64,000 bases of DNA, taken from contig CM026424.1 of NCBI GenBank assembly GCA_014871385.1, positions 12,371,115-12,435,114 of the forward strand. Reading direction: 5' to 3'. A program made the translations under genes and the position numbers. Shown here piece after piece: positions 33,361-46,467 of the stretch (positions are counted from its first letter, which is position 1; every line of letters begins with the position of its first letter). The notes beneath the pieces were generated by a model that saw only the letters and a program-made list of their open reading frames with translations, searched no databases and was not told the DNA's origin. This stretch comes from Ceratodon purpureus (lineage: Eukaryota > Streptophyta > Bryopsida > Pseudoditrichales > Ditrichaceae).

Positions 33361-36300
33361 AAGCCGCTAATCTATCGCGATTGATTGCCAAGAACACATT
33401 TTTTTAGCCATTGAATTCTAGTCATTGGTGACAATTGACGAGATGGTGGAGGTTATGGGCTAAAATTTGGTGCAATAAGCTTGATATATGGTGTTAGTGA
33501 ACATGAAGTTTTTTGAGGTAATTAATAATCTTACTATATTTTCTATAAAAATCCGATATCAACAATCAATCCATCTTGTTATTGTCCAAGAATTTATGTA
33601 GGTATCACCTATGTATCACATATTTTGTTCTAATTTTTAGCCAAAAGCTTTTTTATAAACCAATTTTTTATAAAATCTCTCGGTCAATGTGTAAATAGTT
33701 ACTGGTTCTTCCCGTTTATTAATGGTAATTATTAAATGAAATTAAGTTGATTTTGTACAAAATCAATAGTAATAGTTGACTATTGATTAGATGCATAATA
33801 GGTTGATCTAGTGGTATTTATGATGGTTTTTTCTCTTGCAAAATTTAATAATTCCTAATTAATATAGTTTTATTAAAAAAAATTGACTTTGGTTGCATTT
33901 ATTTTCAAATAATATTGTTTATACATTATATATATGTATTACTCGTAAAACATTGCGATCCTAATTGTAATTGTCATGGTCATAGGTTGGTTAACCTTGT
34001 CCATTAGAGTTGTTATTATACAATACAATTTTTGTTTATTGTTCATCTATAAGATGTCACTTCAAAGATAATTATTACAAACATCCATTAGTTTTGCATT
34101 TCTAGGCTTGCCAAAAATATAATCTTGAATTTTGAAATATATCTGTTATACATGTTTAAATACCAAAACATTAGTTAGAATACGTACTTTGATATATAAA
34201 GAACAATGATAAATATAGTAGTATATACATTGAAAAATATAATGTCTATTATTTTTTGCATTCCATATTAGCCATCTTTCTTCTTAGCTATAATTAATTA
34301 GATGATTTTTAGCTCTTGTAATGCACGAAATATTAAAAAAATAATCTTAATTTAGGATTAAGCCATGTTACTTTTGATATGAGATACACTTTAGAATTGA
34401 TGTTATGACTACGTCTATGTAAAAGCTTTTCAAACTACCAAGATTACAAGAAATTATGAGTATAACAAGTGACTTCATAAAGCCTAATTATATAAGCATT
34501 CGAACCCACTTTTGAAGGAAATGTGACTCCAATATGCATTGTAGAGATTGTTGAAGCAATATAGTTGTTTGTTAACTAATCACTTTTCTTAATTAAAGAA
34601 TCATCTATAATTTCACATCCTTTTTCACCTCGTTTTTGTCTATGGGCAGAAAGATGTAACTAATTGGAAGAGTGAGTTAGATACCTATTAACTCACTTTT
34701 GTTAAAAATGATGTGGATTAACGATTACAATAGAACCACATATTATCCATCATTTACTTGCTATTTTTGGAGCTTAAATGAACCATGTGGAATAGAAGAT
34801 ATTATAATAAAACAATAATCCCTAAATTTCTTTTGTCCATTCTAAAGACAATTGGAATATAGGAGAAGTTCATATACAAGTAATGTTAATTTTCAATAAG
34901 ATTATCTTTAAAGTTTTGAGGACACAAGGAATTACAAAGGCTTTGCAAGAATGCAACTTGATTTCTATTGGGCCTCTAGAAAAAAAGTTATGCTCCTCTA
35001 AGTCATTCTTCTTTGACAACATGCAACTCCAATTTTTTCACTATATCCTTTGACTACCTTTTGAGATTTTTCATACAAGTAACTAACATAGTACCCTTTG
35101 AGATTGTCAAAAAAATTCTTATTACAAGGAAAATACTTTCATCTAAAAATCTTCAAAGGTTTGCCACATATTTTGTTTTTGAACACTACTCGACAAGGTG
35201 ACAAAAGATGTATGAAAAGTATCTAATAATTAAAAAATGACATATAAAAAATCCTTCTACTAGTAAATAAGACTTTGATGTTTTAATAAAGACACATAAA
35301 TTAGGTTTAATGTTAAATCTCTTGTGGGATTGGATTTTGAGTGATTAATGGACAAAGGATTAAAGGCAGTTTTATGATAAATTAAGTAATCCAAAACTAT
35401 ATATTTCTTACTTTTAGTATCCTAAAAGCTATTCATTAGTGCATTTTAACCTCCATTGTACATTGCCTTGCCAATTGTTAGCATTTGGCAAACTCTAAAA
35501 ACCAATGTATATGGCATAGCACCTTATATTTTATTGATTAAAACATATGCAAATTAGGCACTGCAATTAAGAAAGGCAAAGCCCGCTTATATTCTATAAC
35601 TCATTTGCTTACAAAAGATATCACAACAAACAATCCAAAGGGACAACACCTTTAGAAACAATATATCTTCCTAGTTTTTGCTATAATGTAGGATCATCAA
35701 AGTGCAATTTTTTTGTTTTTTTCAAGTGTTTCTAGCAAAACATATTGAAAATCAAACAAGGTTGATGGTAAGTTGGTAACAACACTTGGAGATTTTAAAA
35801 GTGAGAATGTTGAAATGAGTAACAATAAATTATGTGAAAAACATGATCACCCAAAATTCTAAGGTTTCAAGTATACTTAATTTTAATCAAAATACATTGA
35901 TATATCTTCCTTTAAAATTCCACCTATTGTACAAAATTTAATATAGTAATATATGTTATAAAACCCACCATTTAGTCTTGGTATTTGATTAAGTATCTTA
36001 AGTAAGAAATTTGAGACAGAACATTTTTTTTCCAAAAATAAAAAGAAATAAATTTTGAATTGTCATTTTTATACACAACATTTAATTAACATTAAAAATA
36101 AGTGTTGATTTTTTCTAATTATATTCTTTCTAGATTATAATTACATCATTACATGTATGGAAAAATCACTCAGGTACTTTTGGAAGGGGAGAGGGGGTAA
36201 TAGGATCATGTTAAGCCCAAATTGAGACCTATGCGTTTGGCATTCTTGTAGTTTTATTGGTGGAATTCGGACAAAATCTCCGTCTTCAGCCATAGCATAA

Positions 36301-36897
36301 ACAACCCCTTATTTTTGTTGTACACTGATCAGTACAAGATACTATGACAAACCAGTAATTAACATATAATATACACCGCCCTTGTCAAAAAGGACTGGAG
36401 TTCTTTCTTTGAATGATGCTAGAATTCCTAGTTGATTTGGCATTAGTTTGTGACTTATCAGCTTTGTTGATGTGATTCAGCCTGTAACTACCACAATAAG
36501 CCTCAATAAGGTGAGGTTTAATTTACGAATGGGGATCATGACAGCTTAGTCAGCTCATAGCATGTGAAAGAAAGAATAAGCTCATTTAAATACCTTTCAC
36601 TTTCCTTCATCTAACCACCTCTGGAGTGTGACAAAGTAATATGGTACATCAATATGGTTCATTAGGTCTATATTAGGCGGAGATACCCATGTGAATATAA
36701 TGATGAAGTGTAGTCACAAAGGGAAAATAAAAGCTTCAAAATATTGTGTTGTCCCTGTCAAATCCGATACCACACTATCCTTCAAAGGGGTGTGTCTTGA
36801 AAACTATTACCTTCTGCCCACACCAAATGAATAACATATAAAATTCAACAAATAGATGTTCATACACTTCACATATTCATCATGGTCTGCACATCAT
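33361..36897. other. Gene-free AT-rich DNA
   Basis: 3.5 kb with no ORF above 62 codons and no recognised element. Composition is close to the most AT-rich parts of the window. Confidence 0.6.
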
Positions 36898-37000
36898 CAC
36901 TAGTGCAAAAGGTGTATAAAGATGAACACCAAGCAGTGACAAATTACACCATAAATTTGGTGTTTATCTTTGGTGTAGTTGTACACCTTTTCCACTAGTG
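36898..37000. mobile_element. 103-bp CACTA-type MITE
   Basis: Starts CACTAGTGCAAAAGGTGTA and ends with its near-perfect complement (TACACCTTTTCCACTAGTG), one mismatch in 19. CAT is duplicated on both sides (36895-36897, 37001-37003), the 3-bp duplication expected of CACTA/EnSpm elements. Nearly the whole element folds on itself (ACACCA / TGGTGT inside). Confidence 0.85.
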
Positions 37001-37100
37001 CATTTGCCGCTACTCTGTATTCCCGCAGAAAACTATAAAATTTCAGTTCATGCTCTTATTTCAACCAAAATTACAGAGGACAAATTCATCAATACAATTC

Positions 37101-37349
37101 CCGTAACACCATAGCATGTTCTTTCCGTGCCGCACAAATATTGATTTTTTTGGAAAAATGAGGTTTGCCCTTCAAAGACTAATTTAAATTATTATTTTTT
37201 AGTAAAAAATGACTAAAAATGATCTAAAATAATTTAGGTATAACAAAATATCACAAGTTTTTTATTTTTTATTTTTTGGTATTCCTAATTTTCTATTCTT
37301 TACGTTTTTTTAGGAATTATTCATGAACAAACATTCTATGGTGTTACGG
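37101..37349. mobile_element. MITE, CCGTAACACCA family, copy B
   Basis: Perfect 14-bp TIRs CCGTAACACCATAG (37101-37114) and CTATGGTGTTACGG (37336-37349), 249 bp, AT-rich interior, no ORF. Related to 4471-4757 in ends and interior. No target duplication was evident. Confidence 0.8.
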
Positions 37350-37544
37350 TGTCTAAAAGGCCCTTCCAAATCAACTCATTTTCTATTTTATTTTTATTTT
37401 TATTCTTTTATGAGGAATTCAAGAATCAACATTGTTCATTGTAGACAGCAATGCATATATTAAAGAGTAACACCTTACTACAAGAAAATTAAACAGAAGA
37501 TAAAATTCAAAATATATGAGTTCCAATATGCGGACCAATTCTAG

Positions 37545-38488
37545 TTAACCCCTAAGTGCCCAAGCATGTTTTGGGTCTTAAAACCTCCAAAATAGTGATT
37601 TTTGACCGCCTTGTAGAAACGACAATTTGAACCAAACAAATTTGCTTTTTTTAGACATCCAGCCATAAGATTTTGTACTAAACCTTATTTAAAAGTATTG
37701 ATAAAAAATTTCAGCCGTTGGATGTTTACCATCTTAGACATTATAATATTCAAAGTTGCAGCAAAACTTTTTTTGGGCATTGGCTGAATGACATAGTCAA
37801 AACGGTGCAAAGGGGGAGTTGAAACTTGAAGATTGTTACCCCAAACATTTTGCCCATATTTTGTTCCATGTAGATAATCAAGTTGAGTACCTCCATGGAA
37901 AAGTTGAGAGACTCATTCCTATTTTTGGCTCTCATAATTTATTTTTCTAGAAGTAGGTCTGAAAACGTTGATATAGTAAAACATGCATGACGTCACGTAT
38001 ATTTGGTTTTAGAAAAACCTGAACGGTGGTTAGGTGCCTTAATACGTTTTTTTATTTTTGAGCGAAATTATTTTTGAAAAATTCTAAAATCTCAAATTTT
38101 GACAAATTTTGAAAGAAGTAATTCAAAAATTACTGAAAATATTGAAGCTTGTCTTTGTAATATTTAGAGGCTGCCCTTGTAAAATTGGTATATTTTTTGA
38201 CTTGGGTCTCTTTGGAATTTGAGTGGTGGTTTGGTTATGAACATATTTCAAGAATTGTTTTTTAAAAAAAGTCTAATTTTAAGCTACCCATTTTGGACTT
38301 GAAACCTAAAATTTCTAGATGAAGGTCTTCAAATTGGAATTTGGCTTTGCAAATTTTACCACATACACTTTGCAGTACAAAGAGCATCCAGTAAAAATCT
38401 TAGGCAAAAATATCAATTTTAACCCCTTTATCTAGACTAACCGAAATAGCAGAAAGCCATTTGGCTTTCTTGGGCACTTAGGGGTTAA
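37545..38488. mobile_element. TTAA-flanked element with perfect TIRs, 944 bp including TTAA
   Basis: TTAACCCCTAAGTGCCCAAG (37545-37564) is repeated exactly inverted at 38469-38488. Excluding TTAA, the TIR is 16 bp starting CCCC. The interior has no transposase; a 61-codon minus ORF at 37750-37935 is not recognised. An internal block (TTGCAGCAAAACTTTTTTTG, about 37755) resembles one at the same relative place in 54238-55403 (CACTGCAAAAGTTTTTTTTG), showing the two are one family. Confidence 0.75.
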
Positions 38489-38558
38489 ATGAATAATAAT
38501 CTTCTTACTTATTTTTTAAGTTCATTTTTTACTAAATTAGTTTTACCATGGGATTTAA

Positions 38559-38792
38559 CCCTTAAACATCAGACCCAGCCCGAGGGGCTGGGTTTTTTTT
38601 GGAGAGAATCTTGCTCATAACTTACACTCCATTATACCAAATTGGATTTTTAGAATGTCAAACTGAGCACCTTAAAGAGATCTATACTTTCTTAGAATAA
38701 AACTCAAGCAAATTAAAAATAGAATAATGCTTAAAATGGAGTTTAAAAGAGATTTTGGGAGTGGTATCAGGAAAGCATATGACGGTTAAGGG
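38559..38792. mobile_element. TTAA-flanked MITE, 234 bp, with internal GC hairpin
   Basis: TTAA at 38555-38558 and 38793-38796. Ends CCCTTAAACATCA and, inverted, CCCTTAACCGTCA (11 of 13). Near the left end CCCAGCCC pairs with GGGCTGGG around a 3-base loop and is followed by T8. In bacteria this would look like a terminator; in this setting it is probably just structure within the element. Confidence 0.7.
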
Positions 38793-38796
38793 TTAA

Positions 38797-40502
38797 AAAT
38801 AATAATTGAAACTAAGCTTCAATTGTACAAAGAAGAGTACAAGAAGCCATTGTTGCTCAATTGGCACAGACATCACTACAGATCATGTCTAAAATCAATC
38901 AAAAACAAATAAGAGAAGTAATGAAAATGATAAAACGCTTGACGTTTTGAATAATGGTTTCAAATTTTGACATCACATTTTCATCTAACTACTCTAAAAG
39001 CTCCTCCAAAGCTTCTTTTTATTCCTCCAAATCTTTTGGTTATTTTCTACAGCCACTTATTCATCGCTTATAATGGAACACAATTTAATTATATTATGAC
39101 ACATCTAAAATATTGTTCCAATTTTGTTCAAATTCAAATGAAAAGGAAGTATTTGAACAGATTTATTCGAATTATTTATTAAAAAGTTCTAAATTCTATT
39201 CATACACGTATAAAGTTGTGTACAAAAGATAATTGTACCTTATTTTAAATGGTTGATATTGACTAATATTGTTAAATTGCTAAACAAATTCTTATCTCAC
39301 AAATGTTTTCATGAAAGAAAAAAAAAAATCTTTTAGTATATGTATATTTTTGAAAATCCCTAAAGTGTATAAAGATGCTAGTAATGGATGAATATGCAAT
39401 ACAATTTATTTTTATAAAATTGAATATATGTGTAAATTATTGAGATGTTAAGTTTGTTAATGATTAGTGTTAAGACGTCAATTTTTGATGAACATCTATA
39501 ACAAAGATTCAATTTTTTCCAAAAATCTTCCGAAATTTATAAGTGTTTAGATTCATAGAATAAACTTTACCTATATGTCTAGCATGTGCAATTTTAATTC
39601 TCTTTGTTAGTATTATAAAATTTTAAATATTACAAATGGAGCAATAAAAAAAGTGGACCAAATAATATATAACCTCTATTGAAAATCATTATTGTTTTAG
39701 CATCAAAGGAAAAAAGGATATTGTAAATCAGGCTATAGCCTATTGAATATCGATTCAAATAAAAAAAAAATCATCACCATTCATTGTTTAATTATATGAA
39801 AAATTGTCATCAACGTGTTATATAAAATCAAAATGGCATATTATGGATGATAAATCTAATTTCTTTCGAAAAATTTATTTTATAAATAAATAGATATGAA
39901 TAATTTAGGTATTTATTGTAGGTTTATATTGGATATCAAATGTCAAATCAAATTTCTAAAACACAATTGCAAATATTATTAACAAAAATGTTGCATACCC
40001 AAGTATCAAAAATGGAGCTTTGAATTAATGAAATGAAGTTTTTTTTAGAATAATCACCAATAACACATGACTTTTTATACATGACTATATTAAACTTAGA
40101 TAATGAAGCTTTAGATGCCTCATATAAATTGTAATGACATACACTTTACAAATAGATGATAAAAATCAATCTCATAAGAACATCTCACTAGTGCTAAGAT
40201 GTATTAAAAATCATCACTTACATATTGATTCATCAAAATGGTATAGAGAATAAAAAGAAAATGCAATATCCATTGCAAAACCAATGTAAAAGCCACATTT
40301 CCATAAAATTTGAGAAAATAATTCTCAGTTTTCAAAAATGGTTGTCCTCTAAGCATCCAAATAATTCTTCATTGCTACGTTTTTTAGAGGACAATCCTTC
40401 AAAATTGATTCAATCATGTATATTACTTTCTACAAGTGCAAAGTAATTGATCTGAATTGATAGATTGATAAGACATGGATTCTCACGGATTTAAAATGAA
40501 CC
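38797..40502. other. Gene-free AT-rich DNA
   Basis: Short AT-biased ORFs only (38967-39182, 40225-40446, both +); no recognised element or protein. Confidence 0.6.
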
Positions 40503-40970
40503 CATATGCATCAATTTAGCTGAATGTTAGTAGTGTGTAGTGATTTAGCTGAATGTGAGCCTTATGCATTGATTGAGGTGAGTGCTAGCCATGTGCATAC
40601 ATTTAACTAAATGTCAGTTATCTATGATGATCTAGCTGGATGCCAGCAATGTGCATTGATTGAGGCGAATGCAGGCCATGTGCATTAATTTAGCTATTGT
40701 CAGTTGTCTACATGGATTTAGTACAATGTCAGCCATGTACATCCATTTAGCAGAACGTCAGTTGTCTCCAACCATGTGCATTGATTTAGTAGAATGTCAG
40801 TTGTCTGTATCCATTTAACTGAATGATAGCCATGCCAGCCATGTGCATTGATTTAGCCGAATGTCAGTTGTCTATCGATTTAGCTCAATACCATCCGTGA
40901 TAACCATGTGCATAGATTGACGTGAATGCAAGCCATGTGCATTGATTTAGCCAAGTGTTGGTGATGTGCA
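40503..40970 (+). repeat. Degenerate minisatellite, about 33-bp unit
   Basis: More than ten imperfect units built from GCCATGTGCATTGATTTAG followed by a half reading about CTGAATGTCAGTTGTCT. Unit length varies (about 30-38), and some units lack the TTGTCT half. No open frame is kept. It starts abruptly near 40503 and ends near 40970 in AT-rich DNA. Confidence 0.9.
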
Positions 40971-41148
40971 ATTTTTCAATTTTCAATCAGATGTCACCAT
41001 TGCTAATTTAAATAAACAAGATTATAAATTCTCATGTGACTTTAGCATTTGTGATTAATTGAAGTTTATTTTGTTATTTGAATGTCACCATAGAATCTTA
41101 AACTGCACCACAATACCATGACTTCCAAATTAGTTAACATTTATAATA

Positions 41149-41346
41149 CTCCCTCCGTCTCACTAAAAGAGCATGGTTTGCTAATAATAGCAGATGTAAG
41201 GGAAATTCTAAATTTAGAAACAAGTTGGACAATTTTAGAAATAAGTTGCTAAATTTAGAAATAAGTTGGCCAAATTTAGAAACCACTCTCTTATTTTGAG
41301 ACAGATTCTTTTACCAAACCATGCTCTTTTAGTGAGACGGAGGGAG
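41149..41346 (-). mobile_element. Stowaway-type MITE, copy 2 (inverted relative to copy 1)
   Basis: 198 bp with TA on both sides (41147-41148, 41347-41348) and ends CTCCCTCCGTCTCACTAA / TTAGTGAGACGGAGGGAG. Its right half (TTTTGAGACAGATTCTTTTACC) is the complement of the left half of copy 1, so the two lie in opposite orientations about 8 kb apart. Confidence 0.95.
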
Positions 41347-44300
41347 TAATTTATAACAATAAATCAAATATTTAATATCACCTTAATCTTGAAGGGACAA
41401 AAGATACATATAAGGTCTATTGTGATTTTAAGTAGGTTCATATGACCATAGTATTTTATGAAATTTGTATATTTGTTTAATTGAACATAAGTTATTTAGA
41501 AAATTATCCGGTAAATTAATTTTCATTCCAAAAAGTTTAATATTGACTCTTAAATGACCAATGCCATTTTTTTGAAAAAGTGGCAGAATATCTAAGGTTT
41601 AAAGCTACTAAGACTTATTGTGCCTATAATGCCTTGAGAAGAGGTCGGCATGGCAAAGAAGGAAGGCTCAAGCAACCTCATTTTGACCATAGGAAGTTCA
41701 AGCAACCCCATATTCCCTCTTCTGCCCTCTTATCAAATGTAGCAAATTCCTTTACAACTTCACCTATAACATATAATAAAAAATTCTTAAGTCTTTTTTT
41801 CCTAATTACTTTTTTAAATCTACATTTCCTAGAATTTCATAGAAATGAAATTATAACTTGTCTAGAATTGCAGCAATAGTCTTGTTGCAGCAATAGTCTT
41901 GTTAAAATAAAAAAATCTTTTATCTTCAAATGTTACAATTTCCCAAATGACATACAATCCATCTTCAAAATTTAGAGACATTATTGTAGGCCAACATGTA
42001 AGTGTTAAATTTTATGGTTACTATAACTAAATTTAATCTTAAAATTCTCTTAAAGCCTTTTTTAAACACAAGACTATCCAACCCTTTCAAAGGCAAATAA
42101 CCTAAAGAAGTTTTACAACCAAACTTTATAAAAAGAACTTTACAACATATGACCAAATGAAATTACCTTTAGGCTTGAGCAAACTTGCCAAATTTCTTTT
42201 GACCAAAGTTAACTTCGTGAACAAATGCCGCATCACAAAATTAAAAATCAACTTTATTGCCCATCCCTTTGTGGTAAATTTGAGCTATGACGATGCTTCT
42301 CTTTAATCATATTCAAACCATACCTTACTGGGAAGACCTTAATGCAAAAATATAGAACTAATGCAATGAATTTCTTCATTTGCCCCAAAATAAAAGTAAA
42401 AATACATATAGAACCAAAAACTGAAACAGCCAAGAACAAGATACCTGGCCAAATCAAAAATCAACCTTGGGCAATTAATCACTGATAACACGCTTCCAAG
42501 CAATGTGCTGATCAGTGATCACCCTCTGCAATGCCGATATGTCATCCTCATTCGGGCCAATGCAAGTGTTGCAAGGTGGGGCACATTCTGCTCTCCCCGC
42601 ATCAATGACGAGCCAGTGATTGTCAGAGCCCTTGTCTTGCCTCGCAAAAGGCGAAGGTTGAAGTCAAAGAGGAGAACCCCACTTGAATGCGCTTGCCAAC
42701 ATTGAATGCAGCGAACATATCATTTCCAGAATAGATCATCTCCTAGACTCATGTAACTTAGCCAAAAGAAGAGTGCGGAGCTGGAGCTACTGGAATCATT
42801 TGAGTGATGATCTGTGCATCTTGACAGCCTTGCCTCTTGCCTTTCTGCTCATGCATCCAATACCTCAAGAGCTTCACGAGGCCCCACATTTGTTTTATTG
42901 GCCTCTTCTCTTTGACTGTGTAATGACCCTGCCTTGGTCCAAATGAATCTGCAATCCTAGTTTCCAAATCAGAATCAATCAATCTCATGGAAACTCGTTG
43001 GTAGGAACTTTCAGTGAGTGAAAATTCTTGCCTCATCGTCTCGGAGCCAATGGAGTGTCACAGGTTTCAGTGGAGGAACTCTGTTTGTGTATTAAACGAA
43101 TAAATTTACTTGTATTAATTGTACATGGGAGTTCACAGGGTGAGTCACAGGATGAGTCATAGGATGAGTCCATGGAGGAATGTTTGATCTTAATCAGCTG
43201 ATTGAGGCTTCAAACATGCAAGTGGGTTTGAAAGGATTCGACGATGATCTGAGCTGATAATCTTGAGAATTGAGATGATTCAGAAACCAAGACGTTTTGG
43301 CTGTAACCTTGATTGTTAGTCGGGGCGTCTCGTCTGTGAGCGGGACTCTGTCAAAAGTTATGGGACGATTTGTAGGAGCCGTGTAGGCCTTGCGGGATTT
43401 GCGATACAAGTGGGCTGATCAAGCAGACACCGCAAAATTCGTGATGATGGAAGGCTAGAGGTCGGTGATAATTTTCCTGGGGACACGGTGGGACAGTGAT
43501 ACAGGACACAGCTCAACGGTCTCAGGAAACAATCATCTTGTCAATCGGTGTCGCGAATTGCGATGGTGAAGCTTACTGAATTGCCGATTCAGTTCTCAAC
43601 TTAACGATGAACCGGGCAATCCGAAACAGATCCTGTAATCTGAAATTTTATGCAATCTTAAGTACAAGTTTAATGAAATTGTATGGCTGGAGTTCAATCA
43701 TCGTAATGTGATCATGACATCACCATGGATGACGTCTACACTAGCAAAGCATGCGCGAAAGTCAAGTGATGAGTACTGTTACGCAAGCTGGTGTTATTAA
43801 ATTAGAGTGCCACTGCCAAAGATATTGCCGAGCGACGGAAAGCGAGATCTTGAGCTTTGATCCATGTTCGTATTTTGTGGTCAATGTCTGAGGTGATCAA
43901 CCTTTATGTATATTCTCGTAAATAATTCCACTTCGATGAGAAGCTTCAGATTCGAAATCTATTATATGCAGAGTACCAATGGACTATTTCAATTTTCGAA
44001 ATCCAAGGTTCACTGAGGTGAGGTTCATCTCACTCAAGTGAAGGATGAATATGTCGATATTCATAAGACAGCAACCCACATGCTTTCGAATTATGATACT
44101 TCGTCGAACTGGCGGCAAAGGGTTTGCCATATTAAATACTGGAGATGACATTCAATCCTCTGTTTCAATTCTTGTGAAGGGCCGGAGGACGAAGACTGTC
44201 ATAGCAGATTCTCATAGTTGTAATACAACTCAAGCATCGTCGATAGGCCCATTCAAAAGAGAGCTGCTCCTTCCCATTTTAATTAGCTCCATCTTCGGCT

Positions 44301-46046
44301 CTACCTTGGCACATGAGAGACTCTAAAGATCATTTCAACAGATTGAGCAATGACCAATAGAAGGTCCAGTAATGAAAATTTTAGACGAGTCAGTGCATTT
44401 AGCATCGTGCTTTCTTTGTTGTCTTGGACTCCACTGTTGGTGCGTCGCTTTCAGGTATTATAGAACTACACTGTTTATGCTGGCTACAGATCCAATAACT
44501 TCAAAAATGCTACTACAGTAATTTGATCAGTCAGACACAGTTGAAAAAAGTTGTAGTTACCGATAAGGAACAAATTAGTGGTCCCTGTTCACGAAGATTT
44601 CACAAACAATTTGCATGAGAGTCGTGATTCATACATTTAGGTGAAGTCTGGCAATAACGTGCTTCTAAATATCAGCTTATCAGTTTTCAAGGATAGACTC
44701 AATCTAAAACATTTCACAAGTACTCAGGAATTGTTCACATGGACCTAGTACGACGGAGATATGTGCATAATGGTGGCAGCTCATAAATTGCTAATATGGT
44801 GTTACAGTTCTTAAATTTATCACATTCATGTATGATGATGGGAGTGCGCCCTAGACAAAGTGACTATCCGAAATAGCCTCAAACGGAACAGAAATGAATA
44901 ACGACCATACCCCAGCAAGTTACTCAACAACATGCTTCCAAGAGAATTAGTTTCTCCTCCATAATGATGTTTTCGAGCAATTAAATTTTGAATTACATAT
45001 GCCTTTTCATCTTCATCAATTTGATGCTCAGAAATTGCTGGTCAGCTTCTCATTTGTTCACAACTGCACAATGTAGCTCAACTGTGCTAAATAATGGCGC
45101 AGCGAAATGCCAGTCAAGACTCCATATTATGTTAGTAGAAGTTCTATTCTGCGAGACGGCTCCTACATCTGAAGAGGTTTAGCTGGTGTAAACTCACGCT
45201 CTCACTAAAGTCAAATTTTGAAGAGAAATCACGATGAAATTGAATCGTTCTAAAAAACTAAAAAACTAACAACTATGTCCTAAATGCAACTTACATGTGC
45301 ATCTGTCAAAAATCTCTTGCTCTACGTCAGCTGGGTGTGGATGTCAACTATCTTTCAGGACTCATGTTAGCTTGTAATGTACTAAGCATCCACGGAACTG
45401 CCACAAAGACAAGAGAGGTACGTTTCCTTTTGAATAAGTTAAAATCTATCTGTCAATGGAGAATAACAAAATATAGAAACACAAATGCTCGAGAACTTAG
45501 GCTTGAGCCTGCTAAGTGGGAAACATACGTCTCCTTATGCCTGACTCATGCCGTCTACTTCACACAATTAGAACCTTTTAAATTTCAAAAAAGGACCAGC
45601 TAGTGCAGTACAATATGTTCAATGACCAAGTTCTAAACATTCACTCAGAAGTCAAATTGCTCACGAAAACAAGAAGCGAAGGATGTGTGATAAAAAAACA
45701 TATTTAGCGTATTTCAAACCTTACAAAGATTATAAAGATAATCCATAAACAGTCACGTCAACTTCTACCCTGGCATGTATTCTCTAGTCAGGGCAGCAGT
45801 AAAACGTGCAATTCTCATAATCCAACTACTAGTATATACTGGAGGCTTGACTCAAGCTGCAGGTTTATCCTACCGAGTCCACTTATTCAAGATATCCTGC
45901 TGAGAAGTCGACCACGAAAACGTAGTGTACATACATTACATACATGAAATCTCACAGTTACTCCCTTCCTGAACTCCCAATTCTAAGTGATGCATGATCG
46001 ATTGCCGGTTACACCACACTGAAATCTAGTTCTGGAGCAATCGAAA
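41347..46046. other. Gene-free region, GC-richer after about 42.45 kb
   Basis: From 42.45 to 46.0 kb the composition is balanced, but ORFs are short and mutually inconsistent. On the minus strand near 42480-43036 some reading resembles decayed coding sequence (for example DDISALQRVITDQHIAWKRV followed by a stop), without a continuous gene. A GATGAGTCA-type motif is repeated three times at 43140-43172. No RNA gene was recognised. Confidence 0.5.
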
Positions 46047-46358
46047 TCAAGGGTGGTATGGGTTCATTGGTGGGGGAGGGGGGTAGCGGCGGGGCTTCAT
46101 GACCCCGTGGACTGCATCTCCGTCGACTGTTACAGACAGCTCCCGAATCGCCAGGGACCTCGCATACTCCGCATCGGCACGGGTGTCTTCAGGCACAGCT
46201 TGATCATGAACTTCAGTGGAGTGCTCTCCTCCAGCTCCTTCAAAGGTCGGAGCAGAAGGATTCGACTCCGTCTCATGCAGCACTCTGCCAGACTCGACTG
46301 CATGGAACAACACCGCCACGAGGCCCACAAGTAGAACCAGCTGCAGCTTCGATGCCAT
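46047..46358 (-). CDS. Small secreted peptide precursor, proline-rich C-terminus
   Basis: 103 residues from ATG46358. Residues 1-23 form a signal peptide: basic start (MASK), a hydrophobic core (LQLVLLVGLVAVLFHAV) and a small residue near the probable cut. After it comes GRVLHE, then an acidic, Glu/Asp/Ala-rich linker (about 30-85), then a basic MKPRR site and a C-terminal YPPPPPMNPYHP. Signal peptide, acidic variable middle and a short Pro-rich tail behind a basic site is the layout of plant peptide hormone precursors, whose prolines may be hydroxylated. No Cys, so it is not a cysteine-rich peptide. A TATA box lies about 110 bases upstream, and no intron is needed. I cannot name the family; a cell-wall or Hyp-rich protein is an alternative. 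The ORFs on the opposite strand are shadows. Confidence 0.65.
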   Translation of the reverse strand: MASKLQLVLLVGLVAVLFHAVESGRVLHETESNPSAPTFEGAGGEHSTEVHDQAVPEDTRADAEYARSLAIRELSVTVDGDAVHGVMKPRRYPPPPPMNPYHP

Positions 46359-46467
46359 CGCTGAAGATGAACTCAGACGCTCTCACTCAAAAGACTAAAG
46401 GTTCGGAATCTCAGTCGCTGAATCAACTCTTGCTGCTCGATGCTGTAATGCTTCAGTCCCTATCTGG

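Noticed and set aside
38572..38600. GC hairpin followed by T8, like a bacterial terminator
   Set aside because: The window is plant nuclear DNA and the hairpin lies inside a TTAA-flanked MITE; structure of the element is the simpler reading.
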